A DNA stretch of 64,000 nt, taken from NCBI RefSeq assembly GCF_033118175.1, contig NC_083688.1, forward strand, positions 7,089,001-7,153,000, given 5' to 3'. The notes beneath the pieces were generated by a model. It ran no database searches, was not told where the DNA came from, and saw only the letters and a list, made by a program, of their open reading frames with translations. Made by a program: the position numbers and the translations under genes. The stretch is from Dama dama (Eukaryota > Chordata > Mammalia > Artiodactyla > Cervidae). This document shows positions 21,490 to 32,789 of this stretch, one piece after another. Positions within the stretch are counted from its first letter, which is position 1, and each line of letters starts with the position of its first letter.

Positions 21490-22495
21490 AGATGAATATT
21501 TTTAATGATAAAGGGTACAATTTACAAAGAAGTTAGACATCATAAACCATTTAGACACCTTAACAACAAAGAAACAAAGATACGTAAAGCAAAAATCAGA
21601 AGAAACATAAGGGAAAAGAAACAATATATGATCATATGAGACATATAAGCATTTTTCTGAGAGTATTTTATCAAAGTGCAGAAAAAATAATAGGTGTGTC
21701 TTGAATGATGTCATTAATAGTTTAAGTATAATAGATTTATATTTAATTAATTTATATTAATTATATCCTACACAAATATATTCAAAATTTTGTATCTCAT
21801 ACACTGTTATTAGGTGTCCACAGAACATTTAGAAAAACCGCCAAAATACACACTACTAAATTTCAAAAAGCAGAATTCTTTTTTGTGTATGTGATTCAGT
21901 TACATATACACATATATTATTTCTGAAATTATTTTCCATTACAGGTTATTACAAGATATTCCCTGTAGTTACCTGTGTTTATAGTAAATCTCTTTTGCTT
22001 GTATATCTATTTTTTAAATTTAGAACTCTAGCATTCTATTCATACTAAGTCAAACAAGTGGAATCAAAATGTCATAAATTTTTTAGTTAGGCAAAAAATC
22101 ATAAATTTTGTAATATATATTATACATATTACTTATATGTATGTTTACAAAAGCTTTTCTACAATGCTTGATAAAGGCTTGAGAAAGAACATCAAAAAGA
22201 AAAAGAGGTGGAGGAATTGGAAAACGTAAACCAAATGAAATGGGAGCTGACTATGAAATAGAAAAAGTGAAACAAACTAGATAAAAGCAAAACATTCTCA
22301 TATAGTCCAGTCATTTTTAAACATGGCTGCTCATTAGAAATGTATCTAGACCTCTGGCAGAAAACAAAAAACAAAAACAAGCAATACCTGGGCATTTGTA
22401 TTTTTCAAAAAATTCTAAGATAACTCTGATATGTATCTGGATTTTAAAAAGTTATTACAGGTTTTTCTATTAAAATGTAGTTTTGGTGATATAGA
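21490..22495 (+). mobile_element. L1-derived (ORF2 remnant plus downstream segment)
   Basis: 21490-21876 resembles degraded sense L1 ORF2 (aatgataaagggtacaattt, then sequence around the accessory 'ggaacatt' block). 22020-22495 is paralogous to 40343-40640. An antisense L1 3'-UTR piece lies between them. No open frame survives. Confidence 0.6.
21877..22020 (-). mobile_element. L1 3'-UTR fragment, antisense
   Basis: tgtgattcagttacatatac, tattttccattacaggttat tacaagatattc and gtagttacctgtgtttatag match the antisense of the same L1 3' UTR seen in sense at 46838-47060. Confidence 0.7.
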
Positions 22496-22894
22496 ATTTT
22501 ATAATTTTTCTGTTGACCAATCATGATACAATGGTATTAAGTGAGTAATATTTAAATAATCACAATAGTAAAAGATGTTTGTCAGTTTTCACAATCACTA
22601 GCTAGACAAAAAAATAAAAGATAACTACAATGGCAAGCCATAATGAGAACACGATTAACCTAACAATATAAAATAATTACATACAATTTAGGGGGTCAAG
22701 CAGAGTGATGTGGTAAGTGGATGTGCATACATGCACATGTTTTCATCTGCTCAGCCAGTCTATGCATTTTGGTTGGTGCATTTAATCCATTTACATTTAA
22801 GATAATTGTTGATATGTATGATCCTATTGCTGTTTTCTTAATTGTTTTGGGTTTATTTTCTGCAGGTAGGGCTTTTCCTTCTCTTGTTTTCTCC

Positions 22895-23296
22895 CTAGAG
22901 AAGTTCCTTTAGCATTTGTTGTAAAGCTGGTTTGGCAGTGCTAAATTCTCTTAACTTTTGCTTGTCTGGAAAGATTTTAATTTCTCCACCAAATCTGAAG
23001 GAGAGTCTTGCTGGGTAGAGTATTCTTGGTTGCAGATTCTTCCCTTTCATCACTTTAAATATGTCATGCCATTCCCTTCTGGCTTGTAGAGTTTCTGTTG
23101 AGAAATCAGCAGATAACCTGATGGGAGGTCCCTTGTATGTCCTTTGCTGTTTTTCCCTTGTTGCTTTTAATATTTTATCTCTGTCTTTAATTTTTGTCAG
23201 TTTGGTTACTATGTGTCTTGGTGTGTTCCTCCTTAGGTTTATCCTGCCTGGGACTTTCTGTGCTTCCTGGACTTGGCTGACTATTCCGTTTCCCAT
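22895..23296 (-). pseudogene. L1 ORF1 C-terminal remnant
   Basis: A 133-codon uninterrupted stretch corresponding to the C-terminal RNA-binding half of L1 ORF1p: RHIVTKLTKIKDRDKILKA, IRLSADFSTETLQARREW and PARLSFRFGGEIKIFPDKQ are all conserved. Upstream the frame is broken, and a BovB separates it from the N-terminal half at 24988-25275. No complete protein is possible. Confidence 0.88.
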
Positions 23297-23578
23297 CTTA
23301 GGGAAGTTTTCACCTATTATCTCTTCAAATATTTTCTCATCTTCTCTCTCTCTCTTCTACCCTTATAATGTCAATGTTCATGCTTTTAATGTTGTCCCAG
23401 AGGTCTCTTAGGTTGTCTTCATTTCTTTTCATTCTTCATCCTATATTCTGTCCTGAGGCAGTGATTTCCACCATTCTGTCCTCCATGTTATTTACCCGTG
23501 CTTCTGCCTGAGTTATTCTGCTATGGATTTCTTCTAGTGTATTATTCATCTCTGTTTGTTTTTTTCTTTAGTTTTTGT

Positions 23579-25032
23579 TCAGTTCAGTTCAGTTCAATCA
23601 CTCAGTCGTGTCCAACTCTTTGTGACTCCATGGACTGCAGCATGCCAGGCTTCCCTGTCCATCACCAACTCCTGGAGTTTACTCAAACTCATCTCCATCG
23701 AGTCGGTGATGCAATCCAACCATCTCATCCTCTGTTGTCCCCTTCTCCTCCCACCTTCAATCTTTCCCAGCATCAGGGTCTTTTCCAAGGAGTCAGTTCT
23801 TCTCATCAGGTGGCCAAAGTATTGGAGTTTCAGCTTCAGCATCAGTCCTTCCAATGAATATTCAGGACTGATTTCCTTTAGGGTTGACTGGTTTGATCTC
23901 CTTGCTGTCCAAATGACTCTCAAGAGTCTTCTCCAACATCACAGTTCAAAAGCATCAATTCTTCAGTGCTCAGCTTTCTTTATAGTCCAACTCTCACATC
24001 TATACATGACTACTGGAAAAACCATAGCTTTGACTAGACAGGCCTTTGTTGGCAAAGTAATGCCTCTGCTTTTTAATATGCTGTCTAAGTTGGTCATAGC
24101 TTTTCTTGCAAGGAGCAAGCGTCTTTTAATTTCATGGCTGCAGTCACCATCTGCAGTGATTTTGGAGCCCCCCAAAATAAAGTCTGTCACTGTTTCCACT
24201 GTTTCTCCATCTATTTGCCATGAAGTGATGAGACCAGAGGCCAAGATCTTAGTTTTCCGAGTGTTGAATTTTAAGCCAACTTTTTTTACTCTCCTTTTTC
24301 ACTTTCATCAAGAGGCTCTTTCTGCCATAAGGGTGGTATCATCTGCATATCTCAGGTTCTTGATATTTCTCCTGGCAATCTTGATTCCAGCTTATGTTTC
24401 ATCCAGTCCAGCATTTCTCATCATGTACTCTGCATATAAGTTAAATAAGCAGGATGACAATGTACAGCCTCGATGTACTCCTTTCCCGATTTGGAACCAG
24501 TCTGTTGTTCCATGTCAAGTTCTAACTGTTGCTTCTTGACCTGCATACAGATTTCTCAGGAGGCAGATAAGGTGGTCTGGTACTCCCATCTCTTGAAGAA
24601 TTTCCCACAGTTTGTTGTGATCCACACAGTCAAAGGCTTTGGTGTAGTCTATAAAGTAGAGGTAGATGTTTTTTTGGAACTCTCTAGTTTTTTTGATGAT
24701 CCAACAGATGTTGGCAATTAGATCTCTGGTTTCTCTGACTTTTCTAAATCTAGCTTGAACATCTGGAAGTTCACGGTTCACGTTCTGTTGAAGCCTGGCT
24801 TGGAGAATTTTGAGCATTACTTTGCTAGCATGTGAGATAAGTGCAATTGTGCAGTAGTTTGAGCATTCTTTGGCATTGCCTTTCTTTGGGATTGGAATGA
24901 AAACTGACCTTTTCCAGTCCTGTGACCACTGCTGAGTTTTCCAAATTTGCTGGCATATTGACTGTAGCACTTTCACAGCATCATCTTTTAGGATTTGAAA
25001 TAGCTCAACTGGAATTCAATCACCTCCACCAG
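23579..25032 (-). mobile_element. BovB (RTE) LINE inserted into L1 ORF1
   Basis: 1454-bp BovB, reverse complement. It starts with the (ttcag)n tail and extends back to the region gagctatttcaaatcctaaa on the element strand. A 153-codon frame (24515-24976) holds the FIDYTKAFDCVDHNKLWEIL reverse-transcriptase block, and the polymerase box near 24335-24350 still reads YADD. Frameshifts separate this from the C-terminal pieces at 23963-24244 and 23594-23923. A perfect 13-bp target-site duplication ctttagtttttgt lies at 23566-23578 and 25033-25045. The 327-codon plus-strand frame here is only the antisense shadow. Confidence 0.96.
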
Positions 25033-26122
25033 CTTTAGTTTTTGTAGGTCTTTGGTAAATATTTCTTGCATCTTCTCAATCTTTGCCTCCATTCTTTTTC
25101 TGAGATCCTGGATCATATTCACTATCATTGTTCTGAGTTCTTTTTTGGGAAGATTGCCTATTTCCACTTCATTTAGTTGTTTTTCTGGGATTTTATCTTG
25201 TTCCTTCATCTGGGATGTAATTTTCTGCTTTTTCATGCTGATTAACTTGCTGTAAAGTGGTTTTGTTTTAGTCACTGTGGGACTGTGGTCCTTCTTTCCT
25301 CTTCTGTCTGCCCTGATGAAAGAGGCTAAAAGGCTTATATAAGCCTCCTGATGGGAGGGTGTGTTTGTGGGAAAAACTGGGTCTTGCTCTGGTGGGCAGG
25401 GCCTTGCTCAGTAAAGCTTTAATCCAATTATCTGCTGATGGGTGGGGTTGGCTCTCTCCCTGGTAGTTTTTTGGCCTGAGGCGACTCAGCCCTTGGGTTT
25501 AAGGCCTCTGTGGTCAGGTTCATGGCGACCTCCAAGAGGGTTTACACCATAGGCGACTTTCCCAGACATCTGCTCCCAGCGCCCCCAGCCCCGCGGTGAA
25601 CCCCTGCCCACCCACGCCTCCACAGGAAACCCTCAACACTAGCAGGTAGTTTTGGTTCAGTTTCCTTTGGAGTTCCAGCTCCTTTTCTCTGAGTCTTGGT
25701 GTGTGCAAGGTTTTGTTTGTACCCTCCAAGACTGGAACCTCTGTTTCCCCCAGTCCTGTGGAAGTCTCGTAATCAAATCCCATTGGGCTTCAAGGTCCTG
25801 TTGGAGACTCCCAGTCTCTTTGTCAGGTCCCCAGGCTGGGAAGCCTCATGTGGGGTTCTGAACCTTCGTAACAGTGGAGAACTTCCTTGGTATTATTCTT
25901 CTCCAGTTCGTGGGTCACCCGGCGGGTATGGGATTTGATTTTACCATGACTGTGCCCCTCCTTCGTCTTGCTGTAGCTTCTTCTATATCTTTGGACGTGG
26001 GGTGTCTTTTTTTGGTGGGTTCCAGTGTCCTCCTGTCGATGGTTGGTCAACAGCTAGTTGTGATTTTGGTGCTCTCACTGGAGGAGATGAGTGCATGTTC
26101 TATTCCACCATCTTCCCCCCAC

Positions 26123-26327
26123 CTTTAATTTTGGATTGTCTCGAGACAAAGACCTTTAAATTAAGTGAGAAGTAGGTTGGTGGGATACAGAGGTAAAAAA
26201 TCAGGTTTTTAGACTTAAAGATTCTGCAGGGGAGGCAGAATTTTATCTTTATTCTTTCTGGGTCTCTGGCTGGGCCTGAGAATTAAATTCACTAAAACAG
26301 ATTAACAGGAGAAAGCATAAGGATTTT
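26123..26327. other. Old repeat-like sequence left of a CHR SINE
   Basis: gattgtctcgagacaaagac and ttctgggtctctggctgggc belong with 26451-26960, from which they are separated by the CHR insertion. The combined segment looks like one antisense LTR-type unit. Confidence 0.35.
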
Positions 26328-26451
26328 TTTTCTTTAACTTTTGGCCATGGCAGGTGGCATGTGGGATCTTAGTTCCCTGACCAGGGATTGAATTCACACC
26401 CCCTGCTTTGGAAACTCAGAGTCCTAAATGCTGGGCCACCAGGGAAGTCCC
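26328..26451 (-). mobile_element. CHR-type SINE
   Basis: tgtgggatcttagttccctg, accagggattgaattcacac, ggccaccagggaagtccc. Target-site duplication agcataaggatttt (26314-26327) against agcatatggatttt (26452-26465), one mismatch. Confidence 0.93.
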
Positions 26452-26960
26452 AGCATATGGATTTTGAAAATGAAGACCGACCTGCTTCCTGCCCAGAACC
26501 CAAAGAGTAGAGGCCTAAGTTCTTATATACCTGGTTGAACAAAGACAGGCAACAGTGGAAAAGTAAAACATATGGGGAGACTAAGGTAAGATGAGTTATT
26601 TTAACAAGGTCTGTTTGTATAGATTTCTCCTGCTCCCACTCCCATCTCTGGTGGTAAGAATGTTTCTTTCCTCCTGGCATCTTGCACTAGGGAGTTTTGT
26701 CTCCTGCTTTCAGGAAGAATAGTACAGGCTGTGGGGAGGTGGGCAGGGGTGGTCAGAATGTCCTTCTTGTACCTTCTGTTTTTCAAATGTCTTTATCTTA
26801 AAATAATCCTTATGCCAAAGTAGCATATTTGGGGTTGACATATTCTGCCAATTTTCAGCTCTGGAAAAAAGCTGGCTGGACAAGATCTTTTGATAAGGGT
26901 TATTCATAGAACTGAAGCAAATAGAGGACGCCTGCTAAAATCTTAAAAGTTTCGATTATC
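26452..26960 (-). mobile_element. LTR-like old mammalian repeat, unnamed
   Basis: ggtaagaatgtttctttcct, gccaaagtagcatatttggg gttgacatattctgccaatt ttcagctctgg recalls a mammalian LTR unit of the 'gcatattctgccaatttttggctct' type in antisense. Not named with confidence. Confidence 0.45.
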
Positions 26961-27439
26961 AAAGAGCCTCCTGGGCTGTTCAACACAGCCTGTGAAGCCT
27001 CTAAGGTATTGATGGGACCGGATATGCATGAGCAGGAGTGTCTGCAAAGCTTGACAGCTTCCAGAAAGGGCATTCTTCCCAGTGCCTGACTCAGGTGCAG
27101 CTGTGGTGATGGGGAGAGAGTAGGATAAATAAAGTTATTTTAATTAAAAAATTCCACTAGCAGATTAAAGCAGAGAGGGAATTTTAAGGGAGTTTGGGAG
27201 ACTGTTACAGGCTAATGACTACTCAAAAAAAGAATCCAGTAACCTAGCAACAATCTACACTACCTTGAAGGAAGACCAGACACATCCTGTGCCAAGCACG
27301 CTCAAGCCACAAACCCTGAGAGCTGAAACACAAGACAATAGATATGGGTCAGAATGTTGGCTACATGAAATCAGGGAGTTAATGGTCCTTGAAGAGTAGC
27401 ATCTCTGCAGGCAGCCAAGATAGGACTAGAGGTGAAAAG
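26961..27439. other. Non-coding stretch, no recognised element
   Basis: No gene or repeat could be supported. It borders the probable LTR that follows. Confidence 0.35.
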
Positions 27440-27800
27440 GGAAAGAAATTAAATGAAAGGGGACATTATACTGAAATCTGAGATGAATTACCAGATTTTA
27501 GTACGTCACCACACTTCTGCTAAAATACATATGGTTTAATTGGTGCCATGACAGTCCCAGTTAGACCATACAGTGTTAAAAGGAGGAATTAATGATGTAA
27601 GCCTTGACGGCTACCCACAACGTGAGGAAAGGAGGCGGTCTTCTTCCCCTCCCCACTTTTCTTTTGCTTATAAAAATAAACTCCTCCAGTCTTGGGGCAG
27701 AGACTGTATCTCTCACAAGCATCCTGTACTAATAAGCTGACTCTTTGCCTGCCACGTGGCCTCTCACTGAATTCTTCCTGGCTCTGAGACATAAGAACCT
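27440..27800 (+). mobile_element. Probable ERV LTR with promoter and poly(A) region
   Basis: A TATA-like box in ttgcttataaaaataaac (27664-27681) is followed by ggggcagagactgtatctct, a likely R start, then ctgtactaataagctgactc tttgcc and a C/T-rich U5-like run. The following segment (27830-27930) is LTR-adjacent in style but unnamed. No viral gene is visible beside it. Confidence 0.5.
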
Positions 27801-29109
27801 GAGCTTCTGAAACTCCAGATATCAGGTGAATGGTTTTAGTTAGAAGACAGTGGTTTGAGTCCCCTCCTAAGTCCAGGATCGTGGATTCTTATCCCAGTCT
27901 GAGCTCTGGCTGGGTTCAAGTGCCATCTGGTTTTAGTAGGGAATAGCAAACAAGGAGACTCCCCCCAGGGGCTAGAACAGGGGCTGCCGAAGGGGCTGGT
28001 CAAGGAGCTCCACGGCCAGGACCGTGAGTGCTCACTGTCCTGCCCAGGGGCCAGGGGCTCTGGGGTGTTTGTCATGCTCCCTATTCCCAAAGAGGGTTTA
28101 AAAAATTCATTAATCAATTAACCCATGAATCAGTCACTTGTAGAAGTGATCCTTTAGGTTATGTCTATCTATGTCTGTATGTCTCACTTCTCCTGTTAGG
28201 GAGAGAAATTTGTCTTTAAGCTTAAGCTTATGGATCCTTACTCAAGCAATATCTTGGCTGTAAACCTCTAAAGGTCTTGAATTTTGCATTGGAGTCACCA
28301 GCTAGCATGAACTTCGCAGCTCTATTTCTTGGGGGAGGGGTAAGTTCCTTTTATTTATGGAAAGAAGGATGTGTTTGAGTGTTGGCTAGCCAAAATGCTG
28401 GACTGCGGTAGAAACTGCTGGTGTTCTACCCCAAATATACTCTCTTTTTATTTATTTTTTTAACAGAGCCTTGACTTTGTTTAGGGCTGAAAGTACGGTC
28501 CTCTTCAGTCTCCTTTGTAGGCACAAGTGGCCAGATGACACACAAACTCAGGATTTCCGGGATGTTTTTGCTTTTCTGACTGAATGTATTCCTGTTTTCA
28601 CCTTCTTCTTCTGCTTGTCTGGAACGTGGTCGTGGTGCTGGAATTGTACTCGCCTGTAGGTGACCAGGGCACATAGATAGGAGGGTAAAGCTCTACACTA
28701 TAAGGTTGGCAACTGGAAAGACAGAAGGAGCGTGGCTTCCTAATGACAGGGTACAACTTACCAACTCTGGATTGCATACCTCTGGGCTTGCTATATGGGA
28801 AAAGGAAACCCAAGAGCCTTGGGGTTTTTGTTTTTGTTTGTTTTTTTTTTGCAGCTGAACACATTCTTAAGTAGATACACATCCAAAATGAAACATCACC
28901 TTCTCTCTGAAATCCACTCCCCTTCCTATGTTCCCTTGACCATCAGTTACTGAGAAATCAACATGCAATACTTGACTTCTATCTTTTATTTGCCCCTCCC
29001 CCAGTGCCTAACAATTTGTTAGTCTTACTGATTTGAAATCCTGCACAAGTCCCCGTGTTCTTGTCCTTAGAAGTAAAATGCTGACTCAGGTGTTAATGAT
29101 TGGCAAATA
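27801..29109. other. Non-coding stretch, possibly ERV-flanking
   Basis: The part to about 28080 may belong with the upstream LTR (ctctggctgggttcaagtgc). The rest has T-rich runs at 28450 and 28838 and no recognisable exon. Small frames on both strands lack homology. Confidence 0.35.
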
Positions 29110-29590
29110 TGAAGATGTAGAGAAAAAAAAAAGCTGTTGAGCTGGGGAACTGGTAACAATTTAGACTATAAGTTGCCACATAGCAGAATCACCAAACTCC
29201 TAGTTCCCTGAAAGAGATAAAGGTCTGACACACATTCCTAGGTTGTTTTTACAGGAAGCAGACCTCCCTCCAGATGAAAACTGCCGACCACAAGAAGATA
29301 GACTCTAGACTGGTTGAAACCAGAAGGTTGATGATGCTTGAAACTTCCTCTTGATGCCTACCAGTCCCAGAATTGTCCACAAGCTGATCATGCCCTGCTC
29401 CTTGAACACTATAAAACTCCTCACTATCCCCTACAGGGTGGGTCACACAGTCTTGAGGGCATTAGCCCGCTGTGGCCCGCTTTGCCTGGCAAACCACTAA
29501 AAGCTACTCTTTTCTATGTTACCCCAAATGCTGTCTCCTTGTTTCTATTCGGCGAACAGAGCCTGAGTTATGGCAACAGATTCAATGCTT
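29110..29590 (+). mobile_element. ERV LTR (family shared with 36.5 kb and 48.7 kb)
   Basis: Contains ctagactggttgaaaccaga aggttgatgatg, a TATA-like actataaaactcctc at about 29407-29421, then aaaccactaaaagctactct tttctatg, the layout of U3-R-U5. The same diagnostic block is at 36600 in sense and near 48915 in antisense. Confidence 0.65.
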
Positions 29591-29621
29591 AAATCTTTTC
29601 CTGTTTTAAGTTGAATTGAGT

Positions 29622-29846
29622 GTGTACGTACTAAGTCATTTCAGTTGTGTTCAACTCTTTGCGACTCTATAGATTGTAGCCTACCAGGCTCCTCTGTCCA
29701 TGGGATTCTTCAGGCAAGAATACTGTAGTGGGTTGCCATTCCCTCCTCCAGGGGATCTTCCCGACTCAGGGATCGAACCCGCGTCTCTAATGTCTCCTGC
29801 GTTCACAGGCAAGTTCTTCACCACTAGTGCCACCTGGGAAGCCCCA
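29622..29846 (-). mobile_element. Bov-tA SINE
   Basis: tacgtactaagtcatttcag, gattgtagcctaccaggctc, cttcccgactcagggatcga, gccacctgggaagcccc. The flanking repeat taagttgaa occurs at 29607-29615 and 29847-29855. Confidence 0.93.
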
Positions 29847-30285
29847 TAAGTTGAACTGTGTCCCCCCTAAAAGATCTCTTAAGTTCCTAGTTCCCAGAAT
29901 CTCAGAATGGGACCTTACTTGGAAATAAGGTGGTTGCTGGTGTAATTAGTTAAGATGAGATTATGCTGAAGCAGGGTGGCTCCTTAGTCCAATACAACTG
30001 GTGTTGGAAGATGATGTGAAGAGACAGAGACCCACAGGGAGAACACAGAGGTGGAAATCGGGGAGAGGCAGCTGCAAGCCAAGGAGCATGAGGCCTGATG
30101 GCCCCCAGAAGCTATGATGAAGGAAGGGAGTGACTATCCAGGGAACAGAGGGAACACAGCCCTGCTGGCACTGTGATTTTGGACTTCTAGCCTTCAGAAC
30201 TGTGAGAGAATATATTTCTGTTATTCAAGCCACCGTATCCATGGTACTTTGTTACAGCAGCCTCAGGGTACTTAGACACGCCCTG
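29847..30285 (+). mobile_element. MaLR (MLT1-like) LTR
   Basis: gaactgtgtccccccta, gggaccttacttggaaataa, ggacttctagccttcagaac tgtgagag, caagccaccgtatccatggt actttgttacagcagcc follow the full MLT1-type order from start to end. It is a near-complete solo LTR and the counterpart of the antisense copy at 19595-20165. Confidence 0.75.
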
Positions 30286-30329
30286 GTGCATTCACTCTCT
30301 ACCTAGTCACTGGACTCCCATTTTGCTGC

Positions 30330-30890
30330 AAGTCTCTGAACTGGTCCCCCAGTTTCCACTGTTGCTTCCTTTCCATTCCTGCCCCAGATAACAGCCTGGA
30401 TGAACTTTCTTTTTTTTTTTTTTTGGATGAACTTTCTAAAGCTCAAATTACTCTCTTGTTTACACATGTTTCAGTGGCTTCTCAGTACTCTAAAGATAAA
30501 ATTCTGATCTCCCTTACCTGATACAAAAGGCCCCGTGTACCTTTCCAGCGTCCACTGGTCTCATGCTTTTCAGTTCCTTTTGATGCCTGTGAAATTCCCC
30601 CAGTGTTCCTACCCAGTTTGACCCCTGGGTTTAAATCCCATTAGATGTCTTTTCTCCCAAAAAGCCATCCTCGACTCTCCCAACACTGATATCGCCCCTG
30701 CCTGGTGCTCTCTTAAAGCCTGGTTCTTCTCTATCGGAACACAAATCCTGTTTGTTATGATGCTTGCCTGATTGTCTATCTGCCTCCTTAGTCTGCAGGC
30801 TCCTGGGATCAGGGACTGCGTCTTCCCTGGCAAGATAGCCTTGGTGACCAGGAGTGACTGCCCCATTTCAGGTATTCAATACATTGGACT
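30330..30890 (+). mobile_element. L2 LINE 3' end
   Basis: Sense L2 signature: ccagtgttcctacccagttt..., agccatcctcgactctccc, gtctgcaggctcctgggatc agggactgcgtctt, gtattcaatacattggactg. A poly(T) insertion interrupts it at 30411-30424. Confidence 0.7.
30398..30437 (-). repeat. Poly(T) insertion between perfect direct repeats
   Basis: ggatgaactttct occurs at 30398-30410 and again at 30425-30437, separated only by a T run of about 14. This is the footprint of a retrotransposition event that delivered a poly(A) tail (minus strand) and nothing else. A similar case lies at 53189-53223. Confidence 0.8.
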
Positions 30891-32529
30891 GATGGGAACA
30901 CAGGGCTGACTGCTTTTATTATCTTTCCCCTGAGTTTCAGGTTTTGAAAGATTTTGACCACTAAACATAATTTACTATTTAAGTTAACCTATTTGGTCTT
31001 ATCCAGAGGTTCATACATGGCTTTCTTTTCTTTCTTTCTTCCTACCTTCCTTCCCTTTTTCTTTCTTTCATGTCGAATATTGCTCGATTGAAGATTACTT
31101 TCAAACCATTTTCTTTTTGAGGAATAACTTGGGGACCTAACAATCCTGATTTTTTAATCTAGTCAATCTCCCTCCATTTAATAGACAAAGAAGCTAAGGC
31201 CCCCAGGAGATAAGATGACTTGCTTGAGGTCAAAGTAAGTTAGTAATGTCACCAGGCTAAAACTCAAGTTTTCTAACATCTATCAGGATTCTTTCTGCTC
31301 TTTCACAATAGCTGAGCCAGTTGTGTGTTGGTATAACATTTAACAACTGGCTCTCAATGGGAAACAAAAAAGAGCCTCGATCTGCAGCATTTGTCAGTTT
31401 CTGCCATGTACACGCTTTCACCTTGGCTAATTTCAAGCTACCTCTGTGAAGTCACTGAATATGAGAGTTGGTTCCAGCAGCCTCCAAATTCCACGCTTTC
31501 TTCAAGGTTTGTAGCGTTGGAGGCTTCAGCTCCTCTGAAAGTGGCTGTTGCCAGAATTTGCTAAATTCTGGCAATGAAATGATGTAAATGGCTATAAATA
31601 AAAGTAAAGTATCCCTAAGGAATGACCTGCTGAAAATGTGACAAGATGGAAAACTCAAATGAACAGAAAATGTTGTTCATTGTCATGGGTTGGAACCAAA
31701 AGCTAGTGATAACCTCTGCAAATATGAATTAATGAAATAGAAATACAAGTCCCCAAACAGTCCCACCTCTACTTGGTAGCTTTTCTGACTTACCTCAGGC
31801 AAAAATAATTCTTCCTTCCTTTAGTAGTTCCCATATATTTATAGTCAGTCGCTTTTTCTTATTTTTAGAATTGCCTACAGAATGTATCCAAAGTTCCTAG
31901 CTTGGCAAAGAGGTCTTTTACGCAATGAATTTTCAAAGGAGGTGGAGCGGGGCAGCAGGAGGAACACAGGCGATGGGGCTTGTGGATTCTGGGTTCACCT
32001 TTTGTCCCATTTACTGCTCTGCAGCCTCAGGCCAGAGTCTTGACCTCAGTTTGTTTATTCTTGGATACGTTTCTTATAAGGTTGATGCAGGATGAACCAG
32101 TGTAAGATTCTCAGGTACCTAACAGGTCACCTCGCACATTCTAAGAGGCAAGAAATACCTGTTCTCTCCTTTGATAGGTTAAACATTTCCTGTCTGTACA
32201 AATCATCTGTACGTTTTTTAAGACCTGTTTTTCTATGAATGAATGAGTTCATTTGCTCACTCTCCTAACAAATATTCAGAGAGAGAAAAATGCCTCTGTG
32301 GATCAACTCTCTGATCCCACTGTCTTTAAGATCTAGTGGTTTTGCAGAAGAAGGACACAAGTAAGTTCTTGAACTCAGGGGTCAGGGTGGCCAGGTAAGA
32401 ACCCAGGAAAGTTGCTCTTAAATGTGGACCAAAGTGCAGGGTGGGAATGAGGAGCCTGCTCATGATTAAGCCTCCCCATGATTAAGTCTCCCCAAAGACT
32501 CTGTGAGTTGCCCTAGTGCCCCTACTAAG
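30891..32529. other. Non-coding stretch with a pyrimidine tract and MIR remnant
   Basis: Holds a CT-rich low-complexity tract at 31022-31070 and an antisense MIR core at 31170-31315 (listed apart). I see no exon. The 68-codon minus frame 31452-31658 has no homology. Confidence 0.45.
31170..31315 (-). mobile_element. MIR SINE
   Basis: tttaatagacaaagaagcta aggcccccagg, gatgacttgcttgaggtcaa, gtaagttagtaatgtcacca follow the antisense MIR core. Confidence 0.6.
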
Positions 32530-32785
32530 GTCTGGGTACCTAACTCACAGCCTTATACCAACTCCTTTAACCCTCCCTTTAGCCTCATGGATGGAGAAGG
32601 AAATGGCAACCCACTCCAATATTCTTGCCTGGAAAATCCCATGGATGGAGGAGCGTGGTAGGCTGTAGTCCATGGGGTCATAAAGAGTCGGACACGACTG
32701 AACGACTTCACTTTCACTTTGGCCTCATGGGGGTAGAATTATCCCCATTCTGCTGATGAGAAAACTGACGTACAGAGAAGTCCAT
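32530..32785 (-). mobile_element. MIR SINE split by a BovA unit
   Basis: tttaaccctccctttagcct before the BovA and gaattatccccattctgctg atgagaaaactgacgtacag after it together make an antisense MIR core. The insertion lies in the middle. Confidence 0.6.
32591..32716 (+). mobile_element. BovA monomer SINE
   Basis: A single BovA unit without tRNA-like head: atggagaaggaaatggcaac ... gacacgactgaacgacttca. Target-site duplication ctttagcctcatgg (32577-32590) against ctttggcctcatgg (32717-32730), one mismatch. Confidence 0.95.
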
Positions 32786-32789
32786 GCTC

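Larger units (their letters stand above)
22735..26122 (-). mobile_element. Bovine L1, 5' UTR and ORF1 retained, truncated at start of ORF2
   Basis: Minus-strand L1. The 5' terminus is near 26122 (gaagatggtggaataga on the element strand), and the GC-rich 5' UTR runs to about 25290. ORF1 begins near 25275 (KKQKITSQMKEQDKIPEKQ), contains a coiled-coil part, and ends near 22895 with the conserved block around ETLQARREWHDIF and PALQQMLKELL. The ORF2 N-terminus is recognisable as ILNVNGLNAPTKMHRLAEQM near 22800-22745; homology then stops. ORF1 has an in-frame stop and frameshift near 23450 and is split by a 1454-bp BovB. ORF1 normally encodes the RNA-binding chaperone; this copy is dead. Confidence 0.9.

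Noticed and set aside
23556..24539. Longest open frame (327 codons, plus strand)
   Set aside because: It is wholly antisense to the BovB and flanking L1 sequence. The opposite strand carries the reverse-transcriptase motifs.
29400..29425. Cellular gene promoter (TATA box)
   Set aside because: The TATA-like box lies inside an LTR of a family seen three times here; no downstream gene was found.
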